64,000 nucleotides of DNA from a bacterium (GCA_004562915.1 SFQZ01000001.1:1-64000); one strand, 5' to 3'; shown: positions 43,761 through 53,605, numbered from the stretch's first letter. A program made the numbers and translations. Notes: generated from the letters alone by a model not told the origin.

Positions 43761-44681
43761 CTAATATTCTACCGTCAGAATAATATCCTGATTATAGTCC
43801 CCAAAGCATTTCCCGAACAGGTTAAATCCGCCCACATATTTCGCATCCGGTTTATTACCTAATTTCACAGAAACATAGGGTTTCTCCGAAAGGCATAGTT
43901 TTTCAACAGTAACATCGGTCGCCTTTTTTCCGTTGATATAGGTTCCATCCTTCCTGACTTCCCAGATCATCTGCATCCCATACTGGGTGGAACCATTTGG
44001 CCAGAAGTGAGGTGTAAGTCTTCCTCTTCTGCCGCCAAAATCTCCCGGGCAGGTCCAGGTACCACATTCAATTCCATTAATCCATACCGTAATATCTGAT
44101 TTCCAGTCTTCCCGATATCCCGGTGCCTCCGAACAGATTTCCATGGATATGGAAACTCTTTTTGCCGTTCTTTTTTTCGGTACACCATTGGCAAATTTAT
44201 ATTCCACAAATCCAGAAGAAGTCCACAAAAGTCCGGCATCCATCCGTTCCGGATAATAAAAACAATATTCCGCATCTTCATTTCCAATCAGCCCTGTCAT
44301 CCCACATAATCCACAGGTAGGTGACACCTCACAGCTGCTGTATGCACCCACAGGCATTTCCACACTGAAAATCTCATCAATATCTGTATTTTTCTTCACC
44401 ATATCAATCGCTATGTGATCCACTTTAATAGTACAGAGTTTTGTCGAACCTCTGGTTCCCGGCTGTTCCTCCATACGCACCAGACCAGCCTGTTCCAGAA
44501 GCTTCAGATGAAATGCCGTGCTGGACGCCGGAAGATCCAGCTTTTTCGCAATTTCGCCGATAATCATACTTTGATCGTACAAAACTCTCAGTATTTCCAG
44601 ACGAACCGGCGAGGACAGAGCCTTTCCCAGACTACACAATTCATCCGTTTCATTGATTTCAAATTCTCTCAACTTTGCCAT
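43761..44681 (-). CDS. ArsR-type winged-helix transcriptional regulator
   Basis: This 306-residue protein has an N-terminal winged helix ('LGKALSSPVRLEILRVLYDQSMIIGEIAKKLDLPASSTAFHLKLLEQAGLV', about 17-67, ArsR style). A C-terminal domain of about 200 residues carries 'CGLCGMTGLIG' and a beta-rich end rather than a metal site. Such two-domain regulators often sit near sugar genes. It may control the GH2 cluster, but the AAA-nuclease gene lies between. GAGG six bases before ATG 44681 fixes the start. Confidence 0.82.
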   Translation of the reverse strand: MAKLREFEINETDELCSLGKALSSPVRLEILRVLYDQSMIIGEIAKKLDLPASSTAFHLKLLEQAGLVRMEEQPGTRGSTKLCTIKVDHIAIDMVKKNTDIDEIFSVEMPVGAYSSCEVSPTCGLCGMTGLIGNEDAEYCFYYPERMDAGLLWTSSGFVEYKFANGVPKKRTAKRVSISMEICSEAPGYREDWKSDITVWINGIECGTWTCPGDFGGRRGRLTPHFWPNGSTQYGMQMIWEVRKDGTYINGKKATDVTVEKLCLSEKPYVSVKLGNKPDAKYVGGFNLFGKCFGDYNQDIILTVEY

Positions 44682-44861
44682 GATATTCCTCACTGTTATT
44701 TTATCTGTATTTCATCTGCCCACTCATAAAAAGTCAAAGTTACTATTCCCATTGTAACCAGCAATATGCTCTGCGAAATAGTGACAAGCGAACAGTAGCA
44801 CACTATACTCCAAAAGAAAATAACTCTTGAAGGCCATAATTATATACGTTATAATTATCAT

Positions 44862-45066
44862 ATAAAGAAAGCACCCACTCCCAAGTGGATGCCTCTCAAG
44901 TAAAGCTTATTTGTCCTTATGGACACCGCCTCCCCTGTGGGTCAGACAGGAGAGGCATTTTTATTTGTGCTTATTTTTCTTATCGAAAAAGCTTTCTTAT
45001 GTATTCCGGGCTATCCGGTATTCATCGGCTTGGGAGACTACCACCCTGTCATGGGCACTTTCCTGT
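44862..45066 (-). ncRNA. Structured non-coding RNA, about 205 nt, family unassigned
   Basis: On the minus strand a promoter at 45072-45100 would start an RNA near 45065. Its 5' end (GAAAGUGCCCA, 45062-45052) pairs over 11 bases with its 3' end (UGGGUGCUUUC, 44877-44867). The 3' end also holds a 9-bp hairpin GCATCCACT/AGTGGGTGC followed by TTTCTTT. Inside are an 11-bp stem (44946-44956 with 44928-44938) and a competing 9-bp pairing (44950-44958 with 44889-44897). No ORF with a ribosome binding site is present. The closed-end shape recalls 6S RNA, and raiA-type RNA is another candidate. Confidence 0.68.
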
Positions 45067-45071
45067 TTGAA

Positions 45072-45100
45072 ATTTTAACATAACCATCCTCGAATTGTAA
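45072..45100 (-). promoter_or_regulatory. Promoter of the non-coding RNA
   Basis: On the minus strand TTACAA (45095-45100) lies 17 bases from TAAAAT (45072-45077), just upstream of the structured RNA. Confidence 0.68.
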
Positions 45101-45149
45101 CTTACACATTTGCATAAGTAAATGTTATATCGGCATTCATTTTTCAATT

Positions 45150-46025
45150 TTATCGACCTAACACTTCCGCCAGTTTCCGTATATACTCCGGTGTCGTCCC
45201 ACAGCATCCGCCTACGATTCCGGCACCCACTTCTACCAGACGTTTGGCGGATCGTGCAAAATCATCCGCATTCATATCATAGAGAGCCTCACCTTTATCG
45301 TTGATTACAGGCATCCCTGCATTTGGTTTCGCGATGATCGGCACCTTCGCAACCGCCTTCATATTGGCCACTACAGACTCCAGCTGATCCGGTCCTACAG
45401 AACAATTCAGTCCCACAGCAGCAGCTCCCATTTCCTGAAGAGTTATGACAGCCTCCACTGCATTGCCACCGTACATGGCAGTTCCATCTGCTTCCAGAGT
45501 CAGCGAACACATCACAGGAATATCACAGACAGACTGCGCTGCATCCAAAGCAACTACTGTCTCGTCTACACCAAGCATCGTCTCAGCAACGATCAAATCT
45601 ACTCCTGCATCCACCAGAGCTTTGATTTGCTCCCGATACGCTTGATACAACGCATCGTAGGTAAGATTGCCCTGAGGTTCCAGAAGCTGTCCCGTAGTAG
45701 TCAGATCACCTGCAACCAGCGCACGGCTCCCAACACCATCTCTGGATATTTTTACCAACTTTGTATTCAGTTCCACTATCCGATCCTGAAGATCAAAGTT
45801 TCTAAGGCTGATTCTGTTTGCCGCAAATGTAGGCGCATACACGATCTGGCTTCCTGCCTCCACATATGCGCTCTGCAGTTCCTGAAGAACTCTTGGATTT
45901 TCCAGAACCCACTGTTCTGAGGAAATCCCAACCGGCATACCGGCCTTTCGAAGATTCGAACCTGTGGCTCCATCCAGAAGAACCACACCTTTTTTTGTCA
46001 ATTCATCAAATTCCTGTCTTGTCAT
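45150..46025 (-). CDS. Homocysteine S-methyltransferase
   Basis: This 291-residue TIM-barrel protein of the MetH-N/MmuM/BHMT family has 'VLLDGATGSNLRKAGMP' (about 15-31), 'VYAPTFAANRISL', 'GLNCSVGPDQL' with a zinc-ligand Cys, and the paired zinc cysteines in 'GIVGGCCGTTPEYI' near the C terminus. It transfers a methyl group to homocysteine to form methionine; without the cobalamin domains it may act alone or with a separate corrinoid protein. AAGGAG six bases before ATG 46025 fixes the start. Confidence 0.88.
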   Translation of the reverse strand: MTRQEFDELTKKGVVLLDGATGSNLRKAGMPVGISSEQWVLENPRVLQELQSAYVEAGSQIVYAPTFAANRISLRNFDLQDRIVELNTKLVKISRDGVGSRALVAGDLTTTGQLLEPQGNLTYDALYQAYREQIKALVDAGVDLIVAETMLGVDETVVALDAAQSVCDIPVMCSLTLEADGTAMYGGNAVEAVITLQEMGAAAVGLNCSVGPDQLESVVANMKAVAKVPIIAKPNAGMPVINDKGEALYDMNADDFARSAKRLVEVGAGIVGGCCGTTPEYIRKLAEVLGR

Positions 46026-46093
46026 TCTCTGCTCCTTTTGCTGCAACCTTCTACAAGCATTTCTCTCAAATACAGTTTCTCTGCTTATCAGCT

Positions 46094-47197
46094 CTACTGT
46101 GCTGTATTGTCTGAAGTCTCATCCTCCGTCTTATAGATGAAGCTCTTACTGTCTGTAATCGTCAACTTCTTCCAGACTGCTTCATCAATATTCATCTCTG
46201 CTGCATCGTCCCATTCTTTCAGCAGTTCATCATATTTGTCCTGCTCTCGTTCAGAAATAATCGAATCTTTTTTCGTCTGTGTTGCCTCTTCATCCAGCAT
46301 CTTATCCAGACGAACTACATAGTAGCCATCTTCACCCTCAATAACCTCAGGAGAAACTTTTCCTTCTTCCAGCTTTAAAGCTGCTTCCTGAACCTTTTTA
46401 TCCACAGAATCATCTTCACTTCCTGCAGTAGTGAATGCAGGTGATGTAGCTGTCAGATTTTCATCCACTTCCTTTGCCAGTGCAGTCATATCTGCTTGTG
46501 CAATATCATCGGATGCAATAATTTTCTCAAGAACTTTCTTCGCTGTGTCTTTTTTCTCAGCTTTTTCTTCATCTGTCAATTCAATGGTATTGCCATCCTC
46601 GTCCGTTTCTGTTCCTGCCGTAGATACCTTCACCATGGTAATCCGGGTCTGATTGGCATCCTCATCACTTACCTCACGGTCAATATCTGCAACCATAGGA
46701 TCATGCATTTTTTGACGAATTGTCATCAATTCCAGATATGTAACCATATCACTTTCAGAAACAGCCAGTTCTGCCAGAGTAGCCTCATCATTAGCTTCCA
46801 TAAATGCTTTTGCTGCCTCTTCAATTTTTGCCTGTTCCTCCTCGGAAATAGTTACCTCATACTCAGCCGCATGTTCATTCAGAACATATAAACTCTTAAT
46901 GCTGTCCATGACACTGTCTTTTGAACTTTCTCCGTAGGTTCTTCCATCGTCCTCTTTACTGTCCCAGAATTCGTCCGACATACCCATACCATAACTCTGC
47001 ATCATCATCTGATAATAGCTTTCCGTCTGGGCCTGCTGATCACGGGCCATATAACTTGCCAGTCCCAGTGTCACTTCCTGTCCGTCTATCGTTGCCACGG
47101 TTTTTGTTCCATCTAATTTGCCGCATCCGGTCAAACTTCCTGCCACAAGTGCTGCCGCAAGAATACCACATGCGATTTTACTGTTTAATTGATTCAT
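46094..47197 (-). CDS. PrsA-like peptidyl-prolyl isomerase/foldase lipoprotein
   Basis: This 367-residue exported lipoprotein has a signal peptide and lipobox 'AGSLTGC' (Cys24), then a SurA/PrsA-like N-terminal domain. The central parvulin-like region (about 185-300) contains 'ITMVKVSTAG', 'KKVLEKIIASDD' and 'GKVSPEVIEGEDGYYVVRLDKML'. It helps fold secreted proteins outside the membrane. The neighbourhood mfd-prsA is common in clostridia. GGAGG five bases before ATG 47197 fixes the start. Confidence 0.85.
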   Translation of the reverse strand: MNQLNSKIACGILAAALVAGSLTGCGKLDGTKTVATIDGQEVTLGLASYMARDQQAQTESYYQMMMQSYGMGMSDEFWDSKEDDGRTYGESSKDSVMDSIKSLYVLNEHAAEYEVTISEEEQAKIEEAAKAFMEANDEATLAELAVSESDMVTYLELMTIRQKMHDPMVADIDREVSDEDANQTRITMVKVSTAGTETDEDGNTIELTDEEKAEKKDTAKKVLEKIIASDDIAQADMTALAKEVDENLTATSPAFTTAGSEDDSVDKKVQEAALKLEEGKVSPEVIEGEDGYYVVRLDKMLDEEATQTKKDSIISEREQDKYDELLKEWDDAAEMNIDEAVWKKLTITDSKSFIYKTEDETSDNTAQ

Positions 47198-47301
47198 ACT
47201 TTCCTCCGTATTACACATAAAATTACTGTTTTTCATTATATGCCATTTTACCCATACAGGCAACCACTTTCCCGGATTTCACATAAAATTCACTCGATAA
47301 A

Positions 47302-50300
47302 TCATTCCACCAACACCTGCATTTCCTGCAGCAATTCTCCGGTCTTTTCCATTACCGGCACCGCTTCTTTCGCTTTTTTCCTTCTCGGCCGATAAATAAA
47401 ATAAGGATTTGTCTCTACCTTAAAGGTCAGTTCTCCCTGATATTTTTCCAGAATCTCCGGTACTTTTTCCGGATTCACTTTTGCTCTCTCATACATGGTA
47501 AGCCGCACTTCATCCCCCATCTGTTTTACTTCCGTCAAATAGATTCGATGAGCCAGCGCCTTGAGATTTGCTACAGCCAGAAGATTCTGCACCGTTTTCG
47601 GCGGTTCACCGAAGCGATCCATCAGTTCCTCCAACATATCCTCATATTCTTCCTGATTTTCAATTCCTGCGATTCTCTTATAGATATCCAGTTTCAGGTA
47701 TTCATTCGGAATATATTTTTCCGGAATATAGGCGTTGATATTCATATCGATCGTAGTCTCAAAATCCTCCTGAACCTCAATTCCTTTCGCTTCCTGTACG
47801 GCTTCATTGAGCATCTTGCAGTACAGATCATATCCCACAGCTTCCATATGCCCATGCTGCTCCGCACCCAGAAGATTTCCGGCTCCCCGCAGTTCCAAAT
47901 CCCGCATGGCAATCTTGATGCCGCTTCCCAGCTCTGTGAATTCACGAATCGCATGAAGCCGCTTCTCGGCAATTTCCTTCAGCATCTTATTTCTGCGGTA
48001 CATGAGAAATGCATACGCAGTTCGATTGGAACGTCCTACCCTTCCCCGAAGCTGATATAACTGTGACAATCCCATTTGATCCGCATCATGAATGATAATG
48101 GTATTTACATTGGAAATATCCAGCCCGGTCTCAATGATTGTCGTAGAAACCAACACATCAATATCCCCATTAATAAATCCATACATGATTTTTTCCAGTT
48201 CCCGTTCGCTCATCTGTCCATGAGCAAATGCCACGTTGGCTTCTGGTACCAGCTTTGCAATCTGATTGGTGATCTCATCAATGTTGTTGACCCGGTTATA
48301 CACATAGTACACCTGTCCGCCTCTTGCCATTTCTCTGCTGATGGCCTCTCTCACCATCTCATCGTTGTATTCCATCACATACGTCTGAATCGGCACCCGA
48401 TCCTGAGGCGGCTCTTCCAGCACACTCATATCCCTGATACCGATGAGACTCATATGAAGAGTTCTGGGAATCGGCGTAGCCGTCAAAGTCAATACGTCAA
48501 TATTCTTTTTCAGCTGCTTGATTTTTTCTTTATGTGTAACCCCGAACCGCTGTTCCTCATCAATAATCAAAAGCCCCAGATCTTTGAATACCACATCTTT
48601 GGAAAGTACCCGGTGCGTTCCGATCACAATATCAACCAGCCCTTTTTTCAGATCCTCGATGGTTTTCTTCTGCTGGGCAGGAGTGCGGAAACGGCACAAA
48701 AGATCCACCCGAACCGGAAAATCTTTCATTCTCTGTATAAATGTATTGTAGTGCTGCTGTGCAAGAATCGTTGTAGGTACCAGATATACAACCTGCTTTC
48801 CTTCCTGAATGGCTTTAAATGCCACTCGAAGCGCAATCTCCGTTTTTCCGTAACCCACATCGCCACAGACCAGACGATCCATGATTTTGCCGCTTTCCAT
48901 ATCTTTTTTCGCCGCCTCTATGGCAAGAAGCTGATCCTCCGTTTCCTCAAAAGGAAACATTTCCTCAAATTCTTTCTGCCATACGGTGTCAGGACCGTAT
49001 TTAAATCCTGTTTCATTCTGGCGAGCTGCATACAGTGCCACCAGATCTTTCGCAATATTTTTTACCGCTCCCCGCACCCGGGTCTTTGTCTTTTTCCATT
49101 CCTGACCACCCAGTTTGTTCAGCTTGGGTGTTTTCGCATCACTTCCTGCATATTTCTGAAGCATATCCAGCTGCGTGGCAAGAATATACAGATTACTTTT
49201 TCCCGCATATTCGATCTTGATGTAGTCCTTTACCACACCATCCACTTCCATTTTCTCAATGCCCTTGTAGACACCCAGTCCATGATTTTCATGAACCACA
49301 AAATCTCCCACAGAAAGCTCCGAAAATGTCTGGATCTTTTGCCCGTTATATTCTGTTTTTTTCCTTTTTTTCTTTTTTTCTTTTCCGAAAATATCACTCT
49401 CAGCAATTACTACATATTTGATCAGCGGATATTCAAATCCCCTGATTACAGATCCACAGGCAACCTTAATCTCTCCCGGCTGAATCAGACGTCCGGGATC
49501 ATCACTGTAAAATGCTGCAAGTTCTTCGTTTTGAAGTTCTGTGGCCAACCGGGCAGCTCTTGTTCTGGACGGAGACAAAAGAAGCACCTGATATCCCGAC
49601 TTCTTCCATTTTTTCAGATCTTTCAGAAGCATTTCAAAACTGTTGTTATAGGGGTTGACAGATTTGACTGTGATCTGTTTCTCCATGGAATAATTCCACT
49701 GATTCCCTCTGGGTTCCATCGTAGACAATGCCAGACCATGACAGTGATGGATCCGGTGTACAATATCCTGATGACGGCAGATCAGATTCATCTGTCCGGG
49801 AAGCAGATACCCTTTTTCCAGACGATGCACCATACTCTCCCGAAATTCTTCCTCTGTTGCTTTCGCATGCTCTGTCAGTCGGCTGGGCTCATCCAGCACG
49901 ACCAGCGTATTCTCTGGAAAATAGTCCAGAAAAGACACTGTTTTTTTATAAAAGTAATGAATAAAATTCTCTGCACCGACGAAATGCCGGAATTCTTCCA
50001 TCTGATCTTTCACTTCTTCTGCCAGATCACGGACACGGGCAGCTTCTTCCGTCTTAAACTCATCTCTCAGCTTCTTCTGAACACTTTTTGCTTCTTTTTC
50101 TATTGCTTTTATTCCTGCTGATATGGTTGTTTTATCCAGTACCATCTCCGTAGCCGGATAAATAGCGATCTCATCCATATTTTCTATGGAACGCTGACTC
50201 TGCACATCGAAACTGCGGATGGAATCAATCTCATCTCCCCACAATTCAATTCTCCAGGGATTATCTTCTGTCAGCGGATATACATCCATGATTCCTCCGC

Positions 50301-50823
50301 GAACAGAAAACTGCCCCGGAGCTTCTACCTGGACACAACGCTCATAACCCATTTCCACCATACGGATCTTCATTTCATCCAGATTCAGTTCGCTGTCATT
50401 TTTCAGGTACAGAATCTTGTTTTTCCATATTTCCAGCGGCACCAGATAATCCAGACAACTGTCTATAGAAGCGATCACAGTGGCATCTTCCCGTTCCAAA
50501 AGAGCTTTCACCACCTGAATCCTCTGACTGGTAAGCAGATTTCCATGAATATCCGCCTGATAAAAAATCAAATCTCTGGCCGGATAAAAAAGCACTTCCG
50601 GATCATACATTCGATAATCTTCATAAAAAGCTTTCGCCTTCAAATCATTTTCCACAATAATCAGCCGAAAAGGAAACTCCCGGGCAAGCCCATAAGTAAA
50701 ATGAGCTTTCTGGGAGTCCAGACAACCGGAAACCGACACGATTCCCTGCTTTTGTACCTGTCTTTTAATATCATCAAAGTCAGCCAGATTATATAATGGT
50801 TGTAAGAATGCATCCATCTGCAT
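47302..50823 (-). CDS. mfd: Transcription-repair coupling factor
   Basis: This 1173-residue ATP-dependent translocase has a UvrB-like N-terminal part (about 1-340, 'PGQFSVRGGIMDVYP') and an RNA polymerase-interacting domain near 500-560 ('LSVGDFVVHENHGLGVYKGIEKMEVDG'). The helicase motor has 'VCGDVGYGKTEIALR' and 'IDEEQRFGVTHKE' with motif 'LTATPIPRTLHMSL'. It ends in a TRCF C-terminal domain. It frees stalled RNA polymerase and recruits UvrA. Full length and all motors intact. It lies 30 bases downstream of pth. Confidence 0.96.
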   Translation of the reverse strand: MQMDAFLQPLYNLADFDDIKRQVQKQGIVSVSGCLDSQKAHFTYGLAREFPFRLIIVENDLKAKAFYEDYRMYDPEVLFYPARDLIFYQADIHGNLLTSQRIQVVKALLEREDATVIASIDSCLDYLVPLEIWKNKILYLKNDSELNLDEMKIRMVEMGYERCVQVEAPGQFSVRGGIMDVYPLTEDNPWRIELWGDEIDSIRSFDVQSQRSIENMDEIAIYPATEMVLDKTTISAGIKAIEKEAKSVQKKLRDEFKTEEAARVRDLAEEVKDQMEEFRHFVGAENFIHYFYKKTVSFLDYFPENTLVVLDEPSRLTEHAKATEEEFRESMVHRLEKGYLLPGQMNLICRHQDIVHRIHHCHGLALSTMEPRGNQWNYSMEKQITVKSVNPYNNSFEMLLKDLKKWKKSGYQVLLLSPSRTRAARLATELQNEELAAFYSDDPGRLIQPGEIKVACGSVIRGFEYPLIKYVVIAESDIFGKEKKKKRKKTEYNGQKIQTFSELSVGDFVVHENHGLGVYKGIEKMEVDGVVKDYIKIEYAGKSNLYILATQLDMLQKYAGSDAKTPKLNKLGGQEWKKTKTRVRGAVKNIAKDLVALYAARQNETGFKYGPDTVWQKEFEEMFPFEETEDQLLAIEAAKKDMESGKIMDRLVCGDVGYGKTEIALRVAFKAIQEGKQVVYLVPTTILAQQHYNTFIQRMKDFPVRVDLLCRFRTPAQQKKTIEDLKKGLVDIVIGTHRVLSKDVVFKDLGLLIIDEEQRFGVTHKEKIKQLKKNIDVLTLTATPIPRTLHMSLIGIRDMSVLEEPPQDRVPIQTYVMEYNDEMVREAISREMARGGQVYYVYNRVNNIDEITNQIAKLVPEANVAFAHGQMSERELEKIMYGFINGDIDVLVSTTIIETGLDISNVNTIIIHDADQMGLSQLYQLRGRVGRSNRTAYAFLMYRRNKMLKEIAEKRLHAIREFTELGSGIKIAMRDLELRGAGNLLGAEQHGHMEAVGYDLYCKMLNEAVQEAKGIEVQEDFETTIDMNINAYIPEKYIPNEYLKLDIYKRIAGIENQEEYEDMLEELMDRFGEPPKTVQNLLAVANLKALAHRIYLTEVKQMGDEVRLTMYERAKVNPEKVPEILEKYQGELTFKVETNPYFIYRPRRKKAKEAVPVMEKTGELLQEMQVLVE

Positions 50824-50853
50824 GGCCTATTCCTTTCCTGTCTGCTCCACACC

Positions 50854-51426
50854 TCATCGAACAGATGCGTTATAGAGGTTCATAGCTTCATCGATCTCAC
50901 CCTGAACGATCAAAGCAGCCGCTTTCACTGCCCGCTCCAGAGCTTCATCCACCAATTTTCTGTCGTCTTTTGAAAATGTACCAAGCACATAATCCGCCAG
51001 ATCCCAGTTCTTTGGTTTTTCACCGACTCCCACCTTAATCCGCTGAAAATTCTGAGTGCCCAGATGGGAAATAATACTCTTGATTCCATTATGCCCACCT
51101 GCACTGCCTTTTTTGCGTATCCTGATATTTCCGGGAGCCAGACTGATATCATCAAAGATCACAAGAAGCTCTGTTTCCGGATCTATCTTGTAGTAATCCA
51201 CCAATGCCCGAACTGCTTCACCGCTTAAGTTCATATAGGTTAAAGGTTTTGCCAGAATCACTTTCCGCCCTTCTATAGCACCTTTCCCATACATAGCCTT
51301 GTGTTGCTTTCCCGAGGAAGGAATCCTGTACTCGTCCACCAGACAATCTATAGCATCAAATCCTACATTATGGCGGGTATTTTCATATTGTTTTCCCGGA
51401 TTTCCCAGGCCCACGATTAAAAACAT
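50854..51426 (-). CDS. pth: Peptidyl-tRNA hydrolase
   Basis: This 190-residue enzyme has 'VGLGNPGKQYENTRHNVGF' (about 5-23, with Asn10 and catalytic His20), 'KPLTYMNLSGEAV' and 'DDISLAPGNIRIRKKGSAGGHNGIKSI', with the conserved Asp. It recycles peptidyl-tRNA released from ribosomes. It sits upstream of mfd in the classic order. Confidence 0.96.
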   Translation of the reverse strand: MFLIVGLGNPGKQYENTRHNVGFDAIDCLVDEYRIPSSGKQHKAMYGKGAIEGRKVILAKPLTYMNLSGEAVRALVDYYKIDPETELLVIFDDISLAPGNIRIRKKGSAGGHNGIKSIISHLGTQNFQRIKVGVGEKPKNWDLADYVLGTFSKDDRKLVDEALERAVKAAALIVQGEIDEAMNLYNASVR

Positions 51427-51456
51427 CTGTTGTCTCCTTTTTCATTTACTGTCCGA

Positions 51457-52407
51457 TCAGGTAAAATATACCATCTCCTGCTCCGGTTTTTCTGCCGGAA
51501 CGATCTCATTTGCGTAGAGAACCGGACCCTCATCATGATATACTTCCATATATTCTTTCTTCACTTCAGCAGTCACTTCCACCCAGGAACCCATGCGAAG
51601 GCGTTTCGCATCGGGATTCTTACATACATAACCAATAAACTGTGTATCATCTGCACAGCAGGTCAATGCCATACGTCCCGGCACAAAAAATCCCGCATTC
51701 AGATCACGGCTCTTAAGTACCTGACCTTTAAACTTTACAGTTTTTCCCACATAATTATCCAGATTATCCATCATGTCAATATACCAGATACCGAAATCAA
51801 TATCCTCAATCTCGATCACGTCCGCATCCATATCGTAAGGCATCTCATCCTGGAAAATATCCTCGATCTCACCTTCTTCATCCTCAAACAATACTTCTGC
51901 TCCGGCGTTTACCACTTTTACACTTCTTCGGAAATTAGCCAGCGGATTTTCCGGACGACATCTGTTAAAGATGACCATATCCGCTCCCCGTATCATTTCC
52001 ACAAATAAAGATTTCATGTTATTCATATAGATCTGGAAACAGCTTGCATCTACTATCACTATATGCTGTGCCATATCCCAGTATCTCGGAAATGACATCT
52101 GATAAAATTTATCCACAGACCACAGCGGATTAAACTCAATCAGTACACGCTCCGGCATATGCTTTTTATCCAGCATACGCAGTGTGTCCTCATTAAAGTC
52201 CTCCGGTTCCTCTATAATTTCCATTACAGTATTATATTTTTTCAAATCTTTCTCATCATATTCCTCTTCGCCTTCTTCACATACCAACAGAAGTGTTTTT
52301 TCCGGAATCCGGAAATATTCCTGATGAATGGTAAAATCAAGGAACTGAGTCTTTCCACTTTCCAGAAAACCCGTAATCAAATATACCGGTACATCTCTTT
52401 TAAACAT
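51457..52407 (-). CDS. CobW-like GTPase fused to a DUF1980/TIGR03943-like domain
   Basis: This 316-residue protein has an N-terminal P-loop 'YLITGFLESGKTQFLDFTI' (about 9-27), an altered CobW-type GTPase without the CxCC motif. A C-terminal beta-rich domain (about 220-310) has 'VGKTVKFKGQVLKSRD' and 'MALTCCADDTQFIGYVCKNP', as in the TIGR03943 family that pairs with putative metal-related permeases. It follows a canonical CobW gene by one base, so it is likely part of the same metal-handling step, perhaps zinc. Confidence 0.78.
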   Translation of the reverse strand: MFKRDVPVYLITGFLESGKTQFLDFTIHQEYFRIPEKTLLLVCEEGEEEYDEKDLKKYNTVMEIIEEPEDFNEDTLRMLDKKHMPERVLIEFNPLWSVDKFYQMSFPRYWDMAQHIVIVDASCFQIYMNNMKSLFVEMIRGADMVIFNRCRPENPLANFRRSVKVVNAGAEVLFEDEEGEIEDIFQDEMPYDMDADVIEIEDIDFGIWYIDMMDNLDNYVGKTVKFKGQVLKSRDLNAGFFVPGRMALTCCADDTQFIGYVCKNPDAKRLRMGSWVEVTAEVKKEYMEVYHDEGPVLYANEIVPAEKPEQEMVYFT

Positions 52408-52408
52408 A

Positions 52409-53581
52409 TTATTTCACTCCAAACAATTCTTCCAGTTTTGTTTCATTCATCTTGGAACCGATCACACAGAGTTTGCCGGTGATCTGCGGCGCACCTGTAC
52501 GTACCTCATACTCTTCCGGAACCATATCAAAGAAAATCCATTCTCCATCTTTTCCGTCAACCATACCCTTTGCACGCAAAATCACACCAAAGCTCTCATC
52601 CTCAGAAAGCTGTCTCAGAATATTTTCAATCTCTTCTTTGGAGTATTTCTTAGCAGTCTCACGTCCCCAACTTACGAACACCTCATCTGCATGGTGATGA
52701 TGATGGTTGTGACCGCAGCCACAGTCGTGATCATGGTCGTGATGATGCTCGTGATCGTGGTCGTGACCGCAGCCACAGTCGTGATCATGGTCGTGATGAT
52801 GCTCATGGTCATGATCATGGTCACAGCCACAGTCATGATCGTGGTCGTGATGATGCTCATGGTCATGGTCACAGCCACAGTCGTGATCATGGTCATGATG
52901 GTGTCCATGATCGTGGTCATGATCTTCGTCATGATCATGATGGTGTCCGCATACCGGGCAGATTTCTTCTTCCTCTTCTCTTCCCTGCTCCATAGCTGCC
53001 AGTACCTGTGCACCATCAAGTTTTTCAATTGGTGTGGTAATGATAACTGCGTCTTTATTTACACCCCGGATCAGTTCCACTGCTTTTGCAACTTTTTCTT
53101 CTGTAGCCTTCGGTGTATCTGTACGGCTGAGAATGATTGTTTTGGCATATTGCAGCTGATTCTCGAAAAATTCACCGAAGTTTCTCATATACATTTTACA
53201 TTTATTTACATCCACAACGGTAGTGTAACTGTTCAGAGAAATCTCGCAGTCTACATCCACCCCTTTTACCGCTTTGATCACATCTGAAAGTTTTCCCACA
53301 CCGGAAGGCTCAATCACGATACGATCCGGATGGTATGTGTTGATTACTTCTTTCAGAGATGTCCCAAAATCTCCCACAAGAGAGCAACAGATACATCCGG
53401 AATTCATTTCGCGAATCTCAATTCCTGATTCTTTTAGAAATCCTCCGTCAATTCCAATCTCGCCAAACTCATTTTCAATCAACACAACCTGCTCATCTTT
53501 CAATGCCTCAGATAACAGTTTCTTGATCAAAGTGGTCTTTCCTGCGCCCAGAAAGCCTGAAATAATATCAATTTTTGTCAT
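52409..53581 (-). CDS. CobW/COG0523-family GTPase with a long His-rich metal-binding linker
   Basis: This 390-residue protein has Walker A 'ISGFLGAGKTTLIKK' (about 7-21), 'ENEFGEIGIDG', the CxCC metal motif 'NSGCICCSLVGDF' (about 60-72) and a CobW C-terminal domain (about 300-390). Between them (residues about 206-299) is a striking His/Asp/Cys linker with about four repeats of a 'HHHDHDHDCGC' unit. COG0523 proteins are GTP-driven metallochaperones for zinc and other metals. GGAGG eight bases before ATG 53581 supports the start. Confidence 0.9.
   Translation of the reverse strand: MTKIDIISGFLGAGKTTLIKKLLSEALKDEQVVLIENEFGEIGIDGGFLKESGIEIREMNSGCICCSLVGDFGTSLKEVINTYHPDRIVIEPSGVGKLSDVIKAVKGVDVDCEISLNSYTTVVDVNKCKMYMRNFGEFFENQLQYAKTIILSRTDTPKATEEKVAKAVELIRGVNKDAVIITTPIEKLDGAQVLAAMEQGREEEEEICPVCGHHHDHDEDHDHDHGHHHDHDHDCGCDHDHEHHHDHDHDCGCDHDHDHEHHHDHDHDCGCGHDHDHEHHHDHDHDCGCGHNHHHHHADEVFVSWGRETAKKYSKEEIENILRQLSEDESFGVILRAKGMVDGKDGEWIFFDMVPEEYEVRTGAPQITGKLCVIGSKMNETKLEELFGVK
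52684..52965. repeat. Tandem repeat encoding the His-rich linker
   Basis: The DNA holds about four imperfect copies of a unit of roughly 48-54 bases, built from CATGATCATGGTC-like and GACCGCAGCCACAGTC-like blocks. Each encodes the 'HHHDHDHDCGC' unit of the CobW protein. Such arrays can change copy number by slippage. Confidence 0.85.
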
Positions 53582-53605
53582 AATAAATTCCTCCTGTTCA
53601 ACGAC

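Noticed and set aside
44862..45066. Leader riboswitch of the downstream ArsR-type gene
   Set aside because: The RNA ends in its own hairpin and T tract about 180 bases before that gene, and its closing stem joins both ends, which fits a stand-alone RNA better.
48076..50121. 681-codon plus-strand open frame opposite mfd
   Set aside because: Mirror frame of a certain gene; rich in His, Cys, Phe and Ile as expected for antisense of this codon usage, and without a ribosome binding site.
52690..52960. Regular spaced repeats as a CRISPR array
   Set aside because: Units are in frame within a coding gene, have no unique spacers, and encode a His/Asp/Cys metal linker.
52691..53287. Open frame of 198 codons antisense to the His-rich CobW gene
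   Set aside because: It is a by-product of the repeated CAT/GAC codons on the other strand: Val/Met-only repeats and no ribosome binding site.
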